A stretch of 64,000 nt of DNA. It comes from Tectiglobus sp965247245. GTDB taxonomy: Bacteria > Pseudomonadota > Alphaproteobacteria > Rhizobiales > Hyphomicrobiaceae. Each line of letters begins with the position of its first letter. Position 1 is the stretch's first letter. The stretch is from positions 2,356,001-2,420,000 of the forward strand of contig CBDFGV010000003.1 of the NCBI GenBank assembly GCA_965247245.1, written 5' to 3'. The notes beneath the pieces are model-generated. The model was not told the origin of the DNA and made no database searches. It worked only from the letters and a program-made list of their open reading frames with translations. The translations under genes and the position numbers were made by a program. Shown piece after piece: positions 45,504-54,601 of the stretch.

Positions 45504-45956
45504 TTACGCGAGTGCCGATTCTTCCTCTGGGAACATGCTCGCAGGAAGAACAACACTGACCATGCGCTCATCAGCTAATGCTACACCAGCTACAGATTTG
45601 CCTATCTCTGCTGAGGTCATCTCCGGTAACGGTTGAATCTGCTCGCTTGATAGTGTGAATATCTCGGACACTCCCTCGACATACAGGCCAACCGATTCGT
45701 CCTGATACTCGAGAACAATAATCGCGTGCCGGTCGGTCGGTTCAGGGGATAGCAAACCAACCTTTGCGGCAAAGTCGATGATTGGTAGGACGCTGCCTCG
45801 CAAGTCCACAATGCCCAAGATGTAGCTCGGGGCATTCGGAATTGGCATCGGCGCCGTCCAGCTGCGGATTTCACGAACAGAGCTAACTGGGATGCAGATA
45901 TTCTGTCCGCCTGCTCGAAAGCTTATCATTTTGTCTTGAATGACGGCTTCGGCCAT
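45504..45956 (-). CDS. cheW: Chemotaxis coupling protein CheW
   Basis: 150 residues from the ATG at 45956, which has GAGGAG 6 bases upstream; the frame is open to 46121, but that part has no CheW similarity. The CheW core is visible: FRAGGQNICIPVSSVREI, ILGIVDLRGSVLPIIDF and IVLEYQDESVGLYVEGVSEI. It would link the chemoreceptor encoded just upstream to a CheA kinase, which is not in the window. The gap to the chemoreceptor gene is 91 bases. Confidence 0.9.
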   Translation of the reverse strand: MAEAVIQDKMISFRAGGQNICIPVSSVREIRSWTAPMPIPNAPSYILGIVDLRGSVLPIIDFAAKVGLLSPEPTDRHAIIVLEYQDESVGLYVEGVSEIFTLSSEQIQPLPEMTSAEIGKSVAGVALADERMVSVVLPASMFPEEESALA

Positions 45957-46047
45957 GGGCAACTCCTCAACCAAAATGGTGCACGACGTTAAGCCAAGGT
46001 CTTGATCAAGCACCGCTCTCGGAATGATCACGGCTAGGGTTGAGGCT

Positions 46048-47700
46048 CTAGAATTCTTCCCAATCACCCTTGCTGTTGCCCCCGGCAGCACGGCGCCGAG
46101 CACTTTCAGATCCGCGAGCACTTATTGCCTCGGCATGGATTGTCGCCGACCCTTGGTTTGCTTCATGTGATGCAAACACATGAGGCACAGCCTTCTTTAG
46201 ACTGCTCCGCAAGTGGTCCTCGACATTGGAGCCCGATGTGTTGAAGCCACTCACGAGCTGAACGAGGCGATCCGATTGTTGCGCCAGCGTCTGGGTGGCA
46301 GCTGTAGCCTGCTCTGCCATAGCTGCATTCTCTTGCGTCATCTGATCCATTTGATTGACCGCAGTGTTTATTTCTTGAAGGCCTGTTGCTTGCTCTTTTG
46401 TTCCAGATGCGATTTTAGACACCACTTCGCTGACGTCAGCTACACCTGTTATAATTTGTCCTAAAGTCTCACCAGTCTCACCAACATGAGAAACACCTTT
46501 TTCGACTTGCGAACTTGATGTTGAAATCAGCCCGCCAATGCGCTTTGCAGCATCAGCAGAGCGTTGAGCCAAGGCACGAACCTCTGATGCTACAACGGCA
46601 AAACCGCGGCCAGCCTCTCCAGCTCGAGCCGCCTCGACGCCGGCGTTGAGTGCAAGCAAGTTCGTCTGAAAAGCAATCTCATCGATAACGTGGCTAATCT
46701 CGTTGATTTCTTCGGACGAGGTTTCAATGTCGTTCATGGCACCAACCGCCTTTTCAACAACCTCTTTGCTCTGTTCTGCATTGGATTTTGCTGTCGAGAC
46801 CGTCCGAAGAGCATCTTCTGCGCCATCGGCTGTCGCTCTAACAGTAGTGCTGATCTGCTGAACTGCCGCGGCAGTCTCTTCAAGACTGGCTGCCTGGCTT
46901 TGCGCGCGATTGGACAGATTATCGGATGCCGCGGCAATCTCATCGGTACCCGACTTCATGCTCTCCATCTCAGCTTTTACGCTTGCAATAGCTTGCTCGA
47001 GCGCTGCAACAGCGCCATTGAAATTCGACTGCAGCTCACGGTAAGCATCCGGCAAACCGTCGTTCAGACGGACAGTCAAATCCTTCGAAGCAAGCTTGGA
47101 CATGGCGACGCCAATGGATTGCGATACCAAATCCCGCTCTCTGGCAATTGCCTCATCCTCGGCTTTGAGACGCGCCTTTTCCGCTTCATCAATGTAAACT
47201 GAGATGGCGAGGTCCATGTCTAGCAAGACGGCTTTTGCTAGAGAGGCGATGGCCTCGCCAGCTTCTTTTGAGCCGCTACCAGAGGTTCGGACGATCATTC
47301 CTTTAGGCCATACCTCAGCAACAATGCTTTTAATCAAATGCTCGAGAATTATAGCGTAGCCGCCGATGTACCAACGGGGCTCCAATCCAATCCTGGCATG
47401 TGTTGAGCCAATTACATCAACTTTTTCGGCATATTGCGTATCGAACTTCGCCGAGCTGATGGCAGACCAATGGCCTTCTTGCGCGCTCTTGGCTCGCGCG
47501 ATGTGTGAGGCATTGTCAAAAAACCTGCTCACTTCGGGGGTTGCCCGAAGGCGTGCGTAGAACTTCTCTAAACCGTTTGGTAGTTCGCGTTCAACGATGG
47601 GTTTTATCCGTCGTATTGCCTCACATCGCCTTGAGTCGAGTTCCATGAATTCCAAGCGACTATCCAGGTTTGAAGATGTCGATGTGTTAGGCTTTTTCAT
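46048..47700 (-). CDS. Globin-coupled methyl-accepting chemotaxis protein (HemAT-like)
   Basis: 550 residues from the ATG at 47700; an ATG at 47739 is possible. The first 180 residues form a protoglobin sensor domain with the proximal heme ligand His101 in GSTHARIGLEPRWYIGGY. No membrane segments are present, so the receptor is cytoplasmic. A HAMP-like region and a methyl-accepting domain follow, with the conserved hairpin tip ISHVIDEIAFQTNLLALNAGVEAARAGEAGRGFAVVASEVR. The protein ends DWEEF, the C-terminal pentapeptide that docks CheR/CheB. It senses oxygen (or NO/CO) through heme and signals via the adjacent CheW. Oxygen sensing suits the low-oxygen regulon elsewhere in the window. Confidence 0.92.
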   Translation of the reverse strand: MKKPNTSTSSNLDSRLEFMELDSRRCEAIRRIKPIVERELPNGLEKFYARLRATPEVSRFFDNASHIARAKSAQEGHWSAISSAKFDTQYAEKVDVIGSTHARIGLEPRWYIGGYAIILEHLIKSIVAEVWPKGMIVRTSGSGSKEAGEAIASLAKAVLLDMDLAISVYIDEAEKARLKAEDEAIARERDLVSQSIGVAMSKLASKDLTVRLNDGLPDAYRELQSNFNGAVAALEQAIASVKAEMESMKSGTDEIAAASDNLSNRAQSQAASLEETAAAVQQISTTVRATADGAEDALRTVSTAKSNAEQSKEVVEKAVGAMNDIETSSEEINEISHVIDEIAFQTNLLALNAGVEAARAGEAGRGFAVVASEVRALAQRSADAAKRIGGLISTSSSQVEKGVSHVGETGETLGQIITGVADVSEVVSKIASGTKEQATGLQEINTAVNQMDQMTQENAAMAEQATAATQTLAQQSDRLVQLVSGFNTSGSNVEDHLRSSLKKAVPHVFASHEANQGSATIHAEAISARGSESARRRAAGGNSKGDWEEF

Positions 47701-47739
47701 CGATCCAGATCCCTCAGTTCTCGATATGTGCACCCGCAT

Positions 47740-48646
47740 ACAGACACAGGAAGTCTGATGTTTTTTATATTGTAGGAGCTGGCTTTCCTGTAACTGGTGC
47801 TCAGCATGCGCCTCGACTGCCGCTTCAACTATTCAATCGATCTGCAATCTTGCAATCGTGGTTGAAGTAAGCACTTAGTCCCCTCCCAAAGTTGATGCAG
47901 AGGTAGTTTATTGCCCAAGTTGGCGATCCCCACTTGCTCAAGTAAGCAGCTGCATAAGCTAGTCGCGCCATTGGCTCACAAACCTAACTGTAGTCGTAAT
48001 CGGCTTAGCGAGAGCGTCTGTCGAGGACCGCCTATGATCATAAGGCGGTTACTGATCTAGCGAACACAAACGACAGCTTTGTCCCGCAGAGCTGCCGTTC
48101 GAGGCCGAGCGCTAGTGCTTTGCGGCTGGGCAGAAATGCCGAACGATTGATACGAGCGGCTTGCTCGGTACCTAGTTGGCAACTCACGCTATCGGCTCAG
48201 GCTTCATTGCCGAGGCCCAATAGTCGGCTATGTGGACCTCGCGTCGGGGATGCAATGCACTTCATCAACATGGGGCCATGTCCGCTTTCTCGATGGAGCA
48301 TAGACAACTTGTTGGGAGCATGCTGCACCTGCTCAGGACCGCTTATGGCCCTACAGAGAAAGCTTGCGACCGAGCACATCGCGCCCGCTTTGTGGAATAA
48401 GAGCGGACCTGCAATGCTACGGCACCTCAGGCTTGCTAATGGCCCGAAACCGAAAGGCTCAGAGCGATCCATCCGCGCCCGATGATTGGCGTACAGCAGT
48501 CAGTGGCAGCGTCGGGGATGATTTCTCCTTACAAGCGTTGGAATTGCGTCCTGGCTCGCCAGCGAACATGATGAACTCTTCCTCCACTATCAGGACTGAG
48601 TTGACCTTTCCTAGCCCGCCCATCCTTCGGTTGGCTGATCTTTGTG
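47740..48646. other. Non-coding spacer with repeat motifs
   Basis: About 900 bases without a credible gene. GTCCGCT/AGCGGAC-type motifs occur near 48283, 48344 and 48403, in the pattern of the dispersed repeat family (ATGTCCGCTTT, GGACCGCTTATGGCCC, GAGCGGACCTGCAATGC). Confidence 0.55.
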
Positions 48647-49486
48647 CTATCTGCGAACTACCAGCACATCACAAGGAGAGATTGCCAATAGATCTTCGGC
48701 AACGCTACCAAGGAAGGCGCGAGCAATACCAGTTCGACCGTGTGTGCCAATAGCCAGCAAATCTGCCTGTAGCGTGACTGCATCACTGCGTATGGTTTCG
48801 GCCACGCTGCCTTTGCGCAAAATGGTATCGAAACGCGGGCTTGCCTTGCCGTGTGGTTCTGAAATCTCCTGGACCCATCTCTCAATGACTAGTGTTATAT
48901 TTTGCCGTTGCCTTTCGAGGGACTGGTTCTGCGCATCGCGGGAAAAGAACTCTGGCAATGGCCCATCTGCCACGTGGATCAGATGAACGACACCATCCCC
49001 AACGAGTTCGACTGATATCTTTAGTGCTGCTTTTGCTTGATCCGACAAGTCGACGCCCGCGAGCGCACTGCGATAGGGACCAGAGATTGGGTTCTTAACC
49101 ATCAGAACGGGCGTGCGGCCGTAACGAACAATACGCTCAATGGTCGTGCCTTGGAATAACTCTCGGTTATCGTGGCGATGTGTGCCCAGTACGATCAAGT
49201 CGGCGCCGTACGCTTCGGCCTCGCCTATAATGTCTTCGTAGTCGACACCACGAGTTACGTGTGGCTTTGCATTCAGAGAGATCGGATCGCTTCGCATTGC
49301 AAGCTGCTCTTCGATGGCAGACTGAGCCACACTCTCATGCTGAGCGATCACAGACTCAAAGAAAGCTTCCTGCACGACATGAAGCACGCGAAGCTCTGCG
49401 CCGAATTGCTCCGCCAGCATGACTGCTCGTTGAAGAGCGTGATCACAGCGCGTAGATAGATCAGTAGCCATCAGGATTTTTCTAAT
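48647..49486 (-). CDS. Universal stress protein, two tandem UspA domains (possible ATT start)
   Basis: About 279 residues from the chosen start. Two UspA domains are visible: ILMATDLSTRCDHALQRA ... LGTHRHDNRELFQGTTIERIV, and ALAGVDLSDQAKAALKIS ... IGTHGRTGIARAFLGSVAEDLL, both with G-x2-G-like nucleotide loops, so both halves may bind ATP. AAGGAG at 49495-49500 is 8 bases before an ATT codon (49486), whose product would have a complete first beta strand (IRKILMATD). The first ATG downstream (49471) cuts that strand, and the ATG at 49540 lacks a ribosome site. An inverted repeat sits upstream. Confidence 0.85.
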   Translation of the reverse strand: MRKILMATDLSTRCDHALQRAVMLAEQFGAELRVLHVVQEAFFESVIAQHESVAQSAIEEQLAMRSDPISLNAKPHVTRGVDYEDIIGEAEAYGADLIVLGTHRHDNRELFQGTTIERIVRYGRTPVLMVKNPISGPYRSALAGVDLSDQAKAALKISVELVGDGVVHLIHVADGPLPEFFSRDAQNQSLERQRQNITLVIERWVQEISEPHGKASPRFDTILRKGSVAETIRSDAVTLQADLLAIGTHGRTGIARAFLGSVAEDLLAISPCDVLVVRR

Positions 49487-49519
49487 GGTTTGAACTCCTT
49501 GTAAGTTCACCTTAAACTT

Positions 49520-49532
49520 CGTGACCGTCACG
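49520..49532. promoter_or_regulatory. CGTGAC-C-GTCACG palindrome upstream of universal stress protein
   Basis: A perfect 6-bp inverted repeat with one central base, about 35 bases before the proposed start. It could be an operator, although its regulator is unknown; it is not an FNR-type site. Confidence 0.4.
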
Positions 49533-49853
49533 CTTCTCATCCCGCCAATGGATATGGCGCGGCCTCACACGCTCAGCCTCTTCGACAGTTAATGCGCTTG
49601 CCTACCGATTCAAATAAGTAATGGTACTCACTGTGATAGCATTTTCTGATAGAATTGTGCGTCGCAGTCTGGTCCACGGCAGGATAGCTGCGGCCGTCAT
49701 GTGTTTGGCTTCGTAGCGGGTAACACTGGCCCAAGTGCACACTCCACGACCGTGCCACTTACCTTTCCCGTCGCACCCAGATCTCGGGAGGCAATCGCAT
49801 CTGAAGTTCTCGACAGGTTATGGTCTGGTATGTGAACTTTTGAGACAAGCGCT

Positions 49854-49982
49854 GACCTGACTTTCAGATGGCGGGTAGCTCGGTCAACACAACAACACGA
49901 TCTGATCCATGTCCGCTGATGGTCGAAGCAGACGTTCGACTTTCACGATATTGATTTTGGCTCAAGTCCGGTTGTGGCCCAT
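49854..49982. repeat. Dispersed repeat, type A copy 2
   Basis: Near copy of 4794-4925; 61 of the first 64 bases are identical. See copy 1. Confidence 0.8.
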
Positions 49983-50080
49983 CTGTTTCATAGGTAAAAT
50001 GAGAAGATCAGGTCCGCTATGCGAGTCAACTTCTGCCGTGATGCGCTCACGGCCAGCCTTTCTCAAACTGACCCGCTGCT

Positions 50081-50187
50081 TACGTTTAGCCGAGGCTAAT
50101 TTTTCAGAACCTAATGACCGCTGTTGGCGAGAGCGGACACTGCTATGTGCAACGTTGCTGCAAAGCTGCGCAAACAAGCCGATGAGC
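50081..50187. repeat. Dispersed repeat, type B copy 2
   Basis: Relative of 7806-7911 with the hairpin GACCGCTGTTGGCGAGAGCGGAC at its centre. Here a type A copy lies 100 bases upstream, so A and B are probably parts of one larger ancestral unit. Confidence 0.7.
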
Positions 50188-50678
50188 AACACCGGCACTT
50201 CGATCAAATATGCGACATTCGACACTCAGGAACTGCAGCCATCGAACGACGGTTTGAAGCGGTAGAATCACTACCGATAGCGGACCCGTTAGCCTGGGAG
50301 CGAGTTCTTCTGCACTGGGCCATGTCCCATGAAGAGCCGTGCGACCAGTTCAATTAAACTTCGCGCTCATAATCAGCATGAAAACCTGGCCCTTGCGTTG
50401 CCGTTACGATCCAATACATTTGAGATGAAGCATGCCCTTATCATGCCCTTGTCAGGCTCTTTAACAAACAGCTCACTAGTTCATATAAACTGATCTGCCA
50501 GAGCCATTCTCTGGGAGAGCAACCGGTCCTGAGCACGCATTAGGCGGTGGCAGAGTTTTCCCGAGCGTGAGTCCGCTCTTGGCGAAAGCAGATCTTTCTG
50601 CTCCATGGGAGCGGTGTCCGGCCCAATAGCGCTTTACCTTGTGTCGTGTAGCTCGTTTTAAGGTTTTGACGATGACGC

Positions 50679-52298
50679 CTATTCAAAGTGTTGGTCAAAA
50701 AAGCTCCAACGAAGAGCAGTTTTTTGCTGCGTTTGTAGATAGACTATACCTTGCAGTATAGCCTTACGCGCCTCGATCAGCGACCCAGCAGTTGTGATGA
50801 AATCTTCGAAGCCAAACAGGTCCCGCCACATTTCGTCTGAAATTCTCTTACTCCGCAGGTCGCCAGGTAACTCACTCATGAGGTCATCTCGCGTCAGTTT
50901 TAATCGATAGACGCGTTCAAACAGCCCCCAATTGTTGGTTTCCCAAACGCTAACACTGTTCAGCTGCTTACCCTTCGCCCAAAGCGCCCACAACCCAGCA
51001 ACAAATGCTTCATCGATCGCCTTATGGTCTTTCTTGAACGCTCGAAGAAATTCATCGAGACCCTCTCGGTCACTCATTAAGCCGTCACCGAAATGCTCTG
51101 ACAGTCCAAGCGAGTCTGCGCGATCACGAAAACAGCAGAGCCAGCCTGGTTGGCCCTTTCGAAACTCGAGCTCATTAGCGTCAAGTTCAATCCCGATTAG
51201 TCCCCAACCGTTGAGCCAAGCATCTTTGTTCTGAAGCCTTTGCCCAGTCACATCGATAACGTGATCAATGGCTTCGGTTGTCGTCAGCCATGGATCGCGC
51301 TCAATCACGAAGTTGACGAACGTCCAGAACCCTTTCAGGCCATGTGGTGAGAGTAACTTTGGATTGATGTTACCAGCCACCACCTTCTTTAGACGTCGAA
51401 CGACTTTGTTGGACTTGAGCAAATCGATGGCGTCTTGATCGTAAGCGACTGCTGCAGCTTCTGCGAGTGCGCTGTCGTCATTCACGTCGAAGTATGAATG
51501 CGTCCCTATCCAATCATCAGGATCGAAGTTATCCCATTCGCGGGTCGGTGCTTCAGCTTCTGGCTGAGGCACCGTATTTGATAGTTGGATAGATTGATTG
51601 TTTAGGTGTTGGGTAGTTGAGGTGGCGGATAGTCGAAGGTGAGCACCCACGCAATCCATCGGCGGCGAAAGCGCGGTCGGTGAAGTTGACACGGCAATGG
51701 CATCTCGATGTGCGGTATATTCTGTAGGTAGGAAACGACCAGCCTGTCGGACATCGCCAATCCTGTAGATCCGGCTCTGAGCTTCCAAAGACCTGAGCAG
51801 CTTGGAAGCTGTTGGTCGAGACAAATCAAAGCGCTTCGCTATGCGACGCTGACCAATTGATAGGCCGGGCGCCTGGGCTGACATGAAAACTAGGACCGCT
51901 GTCGTTTTGACCGCGTTGGCCTTTTCCGCCTCACATTCAATCTCATCGAACATCGAAAACCAATCGTTCCTGGCAATAAGGTAGCCGGGTCGACCTCCAA
52001 GCTGATCGACAACAAAATCCACAGCGAATTGATGCTTGCGCCCAGCGCGCGGCTGGTGCCTGTGGTACCAACCGCTCTGTTTGAGGATGCGGATTGCACC
52101 ATTGAAAGCAGTAGCCCCAATTCCAAACCGCCTATGCATATAACTCGCATTGAGAGAGTATGTCGGCCCTTGCGATGCACGGAACGCTACCATGAACAGC
52201 GGCACAAGACCGATGCTGATTTCATCGATCAGACCATTCGGTAGCGCGTTTCGAGCAAGACGATCTTGGTTTGTTTCAATGGCTGTACCGCTTGTCAT
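50679..52298 (-). CDS. Large protein of integrative element, two winged-helix-like regions, unknown
   Basis: 539 residues. The N-terminal half contains two helix-turn-helix-like stretches: YSLNASYMHRRFGIGATAFNGAIRIL and SIGQRRIAKRFDLSRPTASKLLRSLE, the second clearly winged-helix in style. After a low-complexity linker the C-terminal half (from about 260) is mixed helix and sheet with many Trp and no motif that I recognise. It may be a replication or transfer initiator, since such proteins sit beside integrases, but this is inference. The preceding gene overlaps it by one base (TGATG), so they are translated together. Confidence 0.7.
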   Translation of the reverse strand: MTSGTAIETNQDRLARNALPNGLIDEISIGLVPLFMVAFRASQGPTYSLNASYMHRRFGIGATAFNGAIRILKQSGWYHRHQPRAGRKHQFAVDFVVDQLGGRPGYLIARNDWFSMFDEIECEAEKANAVKTTAVLVFMSAQAPGLSIGQRRIAKRFDLSRPTASKLLRSLEAQSRIYRIGDVRQAGRFLPTEYTAHRDAIAVSTSPTALSPPMDCVGAHLRLSATSTTQHLNNQSIQLSNTVPQPEAEAPTREWDNFDPDDWIGTHSYFDVNDDSALAEAAAVAYDQDAIDLLKSNKVVRRLKKVVAGNINPKLLSPHGLKGFWTFVNFVIERDPWLTTTEAIDHVIDVTGQRLQNKDAWLNGWGLIGIELDANELEFRKGQPGWLCCFRDRADSLGLSEHFGDGLMSDREGLDEFLRAFKKDHKAIDEAFVAGLWALWAKGKQLNSVSVWETNNWGLFERVYRLKLTRDDLMSELPGDLRSKRISDEMWRDLFGFEDFITTAGSLIEARKAILQGIVYLQTQQKTALRWSFFDQHFE

Positions 52299-52936
52299 CA
52301 GAGCCCCCCCAACACAAACAAAGGATTCTGCTGACGAGGCGCAGTCTCTCGACTTCTCGACGGTTCACTGATTTCAGAAGCAGGAAGTGAATAGACGCGG
52401 ATACGAGGCCTTTTTATCCCACTACTCAGTTTCTCTGCATAGCCTGGATCACCAGGCTTCAGGTCAACCACCCTAGGTTTGATACCGGCGCCGGCTAGTC
52501 CTTTGAACAACGCATCCTTGTTGATGCTCGCAACCTTTGCGAACTTCTCGAACTTCCGCGCAAGCATCTCAACTTCTTCGCCAGTCTTCTCACCGCCATT
52601 GTGAGAGTGGAGTATCCAACACAGAAATGCTGACATGTAATTCCGAATATCCAACTGGACTGTCGAGCCAATCGAGTGCCTCTCTGGCTTGCGCATGTCC
52701 ACGGTGTCAACGCAATCGATAGTGACATCCAGTTGCAAATCTGGTTCTGACACGTGTGTCGAAATTCTCGACACGCGTGTCATTGCAGAAATCACGCGAC
52801 GCAATCTCTTAAGGACGCCAATCGACTTGAGTGCTGACAGGTTCATTTCGAAGTAAGACTCCTTGCAGTTGTCTTGCGGGGGCCGAGTGGGCGCCGCTTT
52901 AGGCACCGAGACCGCCTCGAGCATGGTGCGCGGCAA
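52298..52936 (-). CDS. Hypothetical protein of integrative element, coupled to the next gene
   Basis: 212 residues, no recognised domain. It has a basic middle part (KRLRRVISAMTRVSRIS), a His-containing helix (YMSAFLCWILHSHNGGEKTGEEVEMLARKFEKFAK) and a Pro/Arg-rich tail. Its stop overlaps the start of the downstream gene as TGATG. The region around the start is ordinary; no strong ribosome site was seen. Both genes read away from the integrase group. Confidence 0.6.
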   Translation of the reverse strand: MPRTMLEAVSVPKAAPTRPPQDNCKESYFEMNLSALKSIGVLKRLRRVISAMTRVSRISTHVSEPDLQLDVTIDCVDTVDMRKPERHSIGSTVQLDIRNYMSAFLCWILHSHNGGEKTGEEVEMLARKFEKFAKVASINKDALFKGLAGAGIKPRVVDLKPGDPGYAEKLSSGIKRPRIRVYSLPASEISEPSRSRETAPRQQNPLFVLGGL

Positions 52937-53544
52937 GCGTTTGAGAACGGGAAGTGAAACACAGCGCTAAAGCGACCAATCGGTACTTAACTTCTGTCGT
53001 GAAGAGGTGCGTACTTAGCCCCCCATCGGGATCCGGCAACCAAGCATGACCGTCTTGGTGATCTCGCGGCTTGCAGTTCAAGCCAATGAACGTTCGGGTT
53101 TCTTATTCAGGCCGCGCCAGTCCGAGCTTGTCGCCGAGCTTTTGGTGAGCATTCTCCTCAGTTTGCCTCATTCGAAAATGCAACTTCATAGGATGCACTT
53201 CGCCATTCCCGCGCGCAAAGCGGACAGGTCGCTCAGATACTTGAACACATAAGGACAGCGGGGGCCTGCTAGTCTCGCGATCACAAGTCAAGCAACTCAA
53301 TGCCAACCAGTGAATGCCGAGATCAAAGGCGAGACGCCCAAGATTGTTTAGGGCCTTCCCGATGTTTCTCTTATATCGGCAGTTGAAGTCCCTGGACTAG
53401 AACCGCCGCAACGCAATCTGCGCAACAATGCTGATGCGTAGATACCTGGAATTGATGACATTGGTTGCCCTCAGATAATGATGTAACCTCGCACCCTAGT
53501 AATCACACATGCGAACTGAACTGTCAAATTAGTTATGCGTATAG
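52937..53544. other. Divergent promoter region of the integrative element
   Basis: About 600 bases between the two divergent gene groups; no gene seen. Confidence 0.5.
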
Positions 53545-53580
53545 TAAGATTTAAAATAAGATCTTAGTCATAATAATCTT
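53545..53580. promoter_or_regulatory. AT-rich operator-like sites upstream of RHH-like gene
   Basis: TAAGATCTTA (53557-53566) is a perfect palindrome; TAAGAT also occurs at 53545-53550 and its complement form AATCTT at 53575-53580. Half-sites spaced at about 12 and 18 bases suit a ribbon-helix-helix repressor such as the one encoded just downstream. Confidence 0.5.
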
Positions 53581-53609
53581 GACTACTGATGGGAGGATCA
53601 CTTAAATCC

Positions 53610-54350
53610 ATGTCAGATTCTAGGGGGCCGAGCCGTCGAGCGGCTGGCGGGACTACTAAGCGGGTAACGTTCTCGGGTGCGGGCGAATTGATCGATAAGT
53701 TGCAACATACGGCTGAAGTCGAGAACTCATCGGTGAGCCGGGTTTTGGACCGACTGGTGCGAAGCGGGTTCGCTGCTGAAGAGCGCGAAGTCGAGCAGGA
53801 TCGACTGGCTAACCGCATGGAAGTCGCTCTGAACCGCCTTGAGCGAATCCCTTACGGAGGTGCTGGCGAAGCCTTCGCCGTCGAAGCGGAGCAGAAACTT
53901 TTGGCGATTGCACTTTCAGGTGGCGAGCAGTCGGCATGGACCGTCCAGGCCCTCAACCCGGCTGTTTTTGCGACTCCTGCTCACGCACGCGCTTGGTCTT
54001 TTCTTCGCGGTGATATCGAACCAAGCACTGGAGCTGCAGAGACAATCGCGCGCTTGATCGAGCCGCAGTTCCCCGATGTTTTCGGGGTTAAAACGGACGA
54101 GTATTTTAAAGGACTTGCCCTCGCTGGATCGCGGATGGACGGCGAGGTGGCCATTTGTGCGTTCCAGGTTCTGGACGCCTACTTACACCGCAAAGTAACC
54201 GGCGTGACAGAGGACGAGGGGCGTCCACTAAATTACAAAGCTCATGCGCTGGCATTACGGAAGTTCGGGCAGACGGGCGAATGGTTGGGACCAAACCCGC
54301 CGCGCAAGGCGAGTATCAAAACCAGCAACAAGAAGCGAGCGGCAGGATAA
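53610..54350 (+). CDS. Ribbon-helix-helix-like regulator with unknown C-terminal domain
   Basis: 246 residues from the ATG at 53610; GGGAGG lies 13 bases upstream, a long spacing, so the ATG at 53589 remains possible. An N-terminal region TTKRVTFSGAGELIDKLQHTAEVENSSVSRVLDRLVRSGF looks like a ribbon-helix-helix DNA-binding fold. The rest (Ala-rich helices) is not recognised. It is the first of three same-strand genes leading to the integrase, and AT-rich palindromes precede it, which suggests control of the element's own promoter. Confidence 0.55.
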   Translation: MSDSRGPSRRAAGGTTKRVTFSGAGELIDKLQHTAEVENSSVSRVLDRLVRSGFAAEEREVEQDRLANRMEVALNRLERIPYGGAGEAFAVEAEQKLLAIALSGGEQSAWTVQALNPAVFATPAHARAWSFLRGDIEPSTGAAETIARLIEPQFPDVFGVKTDEYFKGLALAGSRMDGEVAICAFQVLDAYLHRKVTGVTEDEGRPLNYKAHALALRKFGQTGEWLGPNPPRKASIKTSNKKRAAG

Positions 54351-54358
54351 AGGACTAA

Positions 54359-54601
54359 ATGACCCCGCGCGGCCTCACATTAACACAAGCAGCAGAGCAC
54401 TGCGGCATCACCCCGGCATGTTACCGGCAGTGGATGCGTGCAGGCATGGTGCCGGGCTTTTGGGAAAGAACGCGTCGGATCGATCGGCTTGCTTTGGAAC
54501 GAGCTTTAGATACGATGACAGGCGAGCAGTCGCCGCCGCCGACAGCAGAGAAGCAACTATCTCCTTATGAGCAATGGGAAGCGCAACATGGTCGAGCTTA
54601 A
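54359..54601 (+). CDS. Small HTH protein, excisionase-like
   Basis: 80 residues. LTLTQAAEHCGITPACYRQWMRAGMVPGFWERTRRIDRLALERAL has the helix-turn-helix plus wing of MerR/AlpA/Xis-like proteins, with the target-recognition R-R-I-D-R-x-A typical after it. The gene is 8 bases after the RHH-like gene and overlaps the integrase start, as excisionase genes often do. The role in excision is inferred from position and fold. Confidence 0.7.
   Translation: MTPRGLTLTQAAEHCGITPACYRQWMRAGMVPGFWERTRRIDRLALERALDTMTGEQSPPPTAEKQLSPYEQWEAQHGRA

Larger units (their letters stand above)
49541..50678. other. Non-coding, repeat-bearing spacer
   Basis: About 1.1 kb. It holds type A (49854-49982) and type B (50081-50187) repeats, with further motif copies near 50283 and 50573. 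It separates the stress protein from the left end of the recognisable integrative-element genes. Confidence 0.6.

Noticed and set aside
48120..48753. Overlapping open frames before the stress protein gene
   Set aside because: They cover dispersed repeat motifs and show no protein-like pattern.
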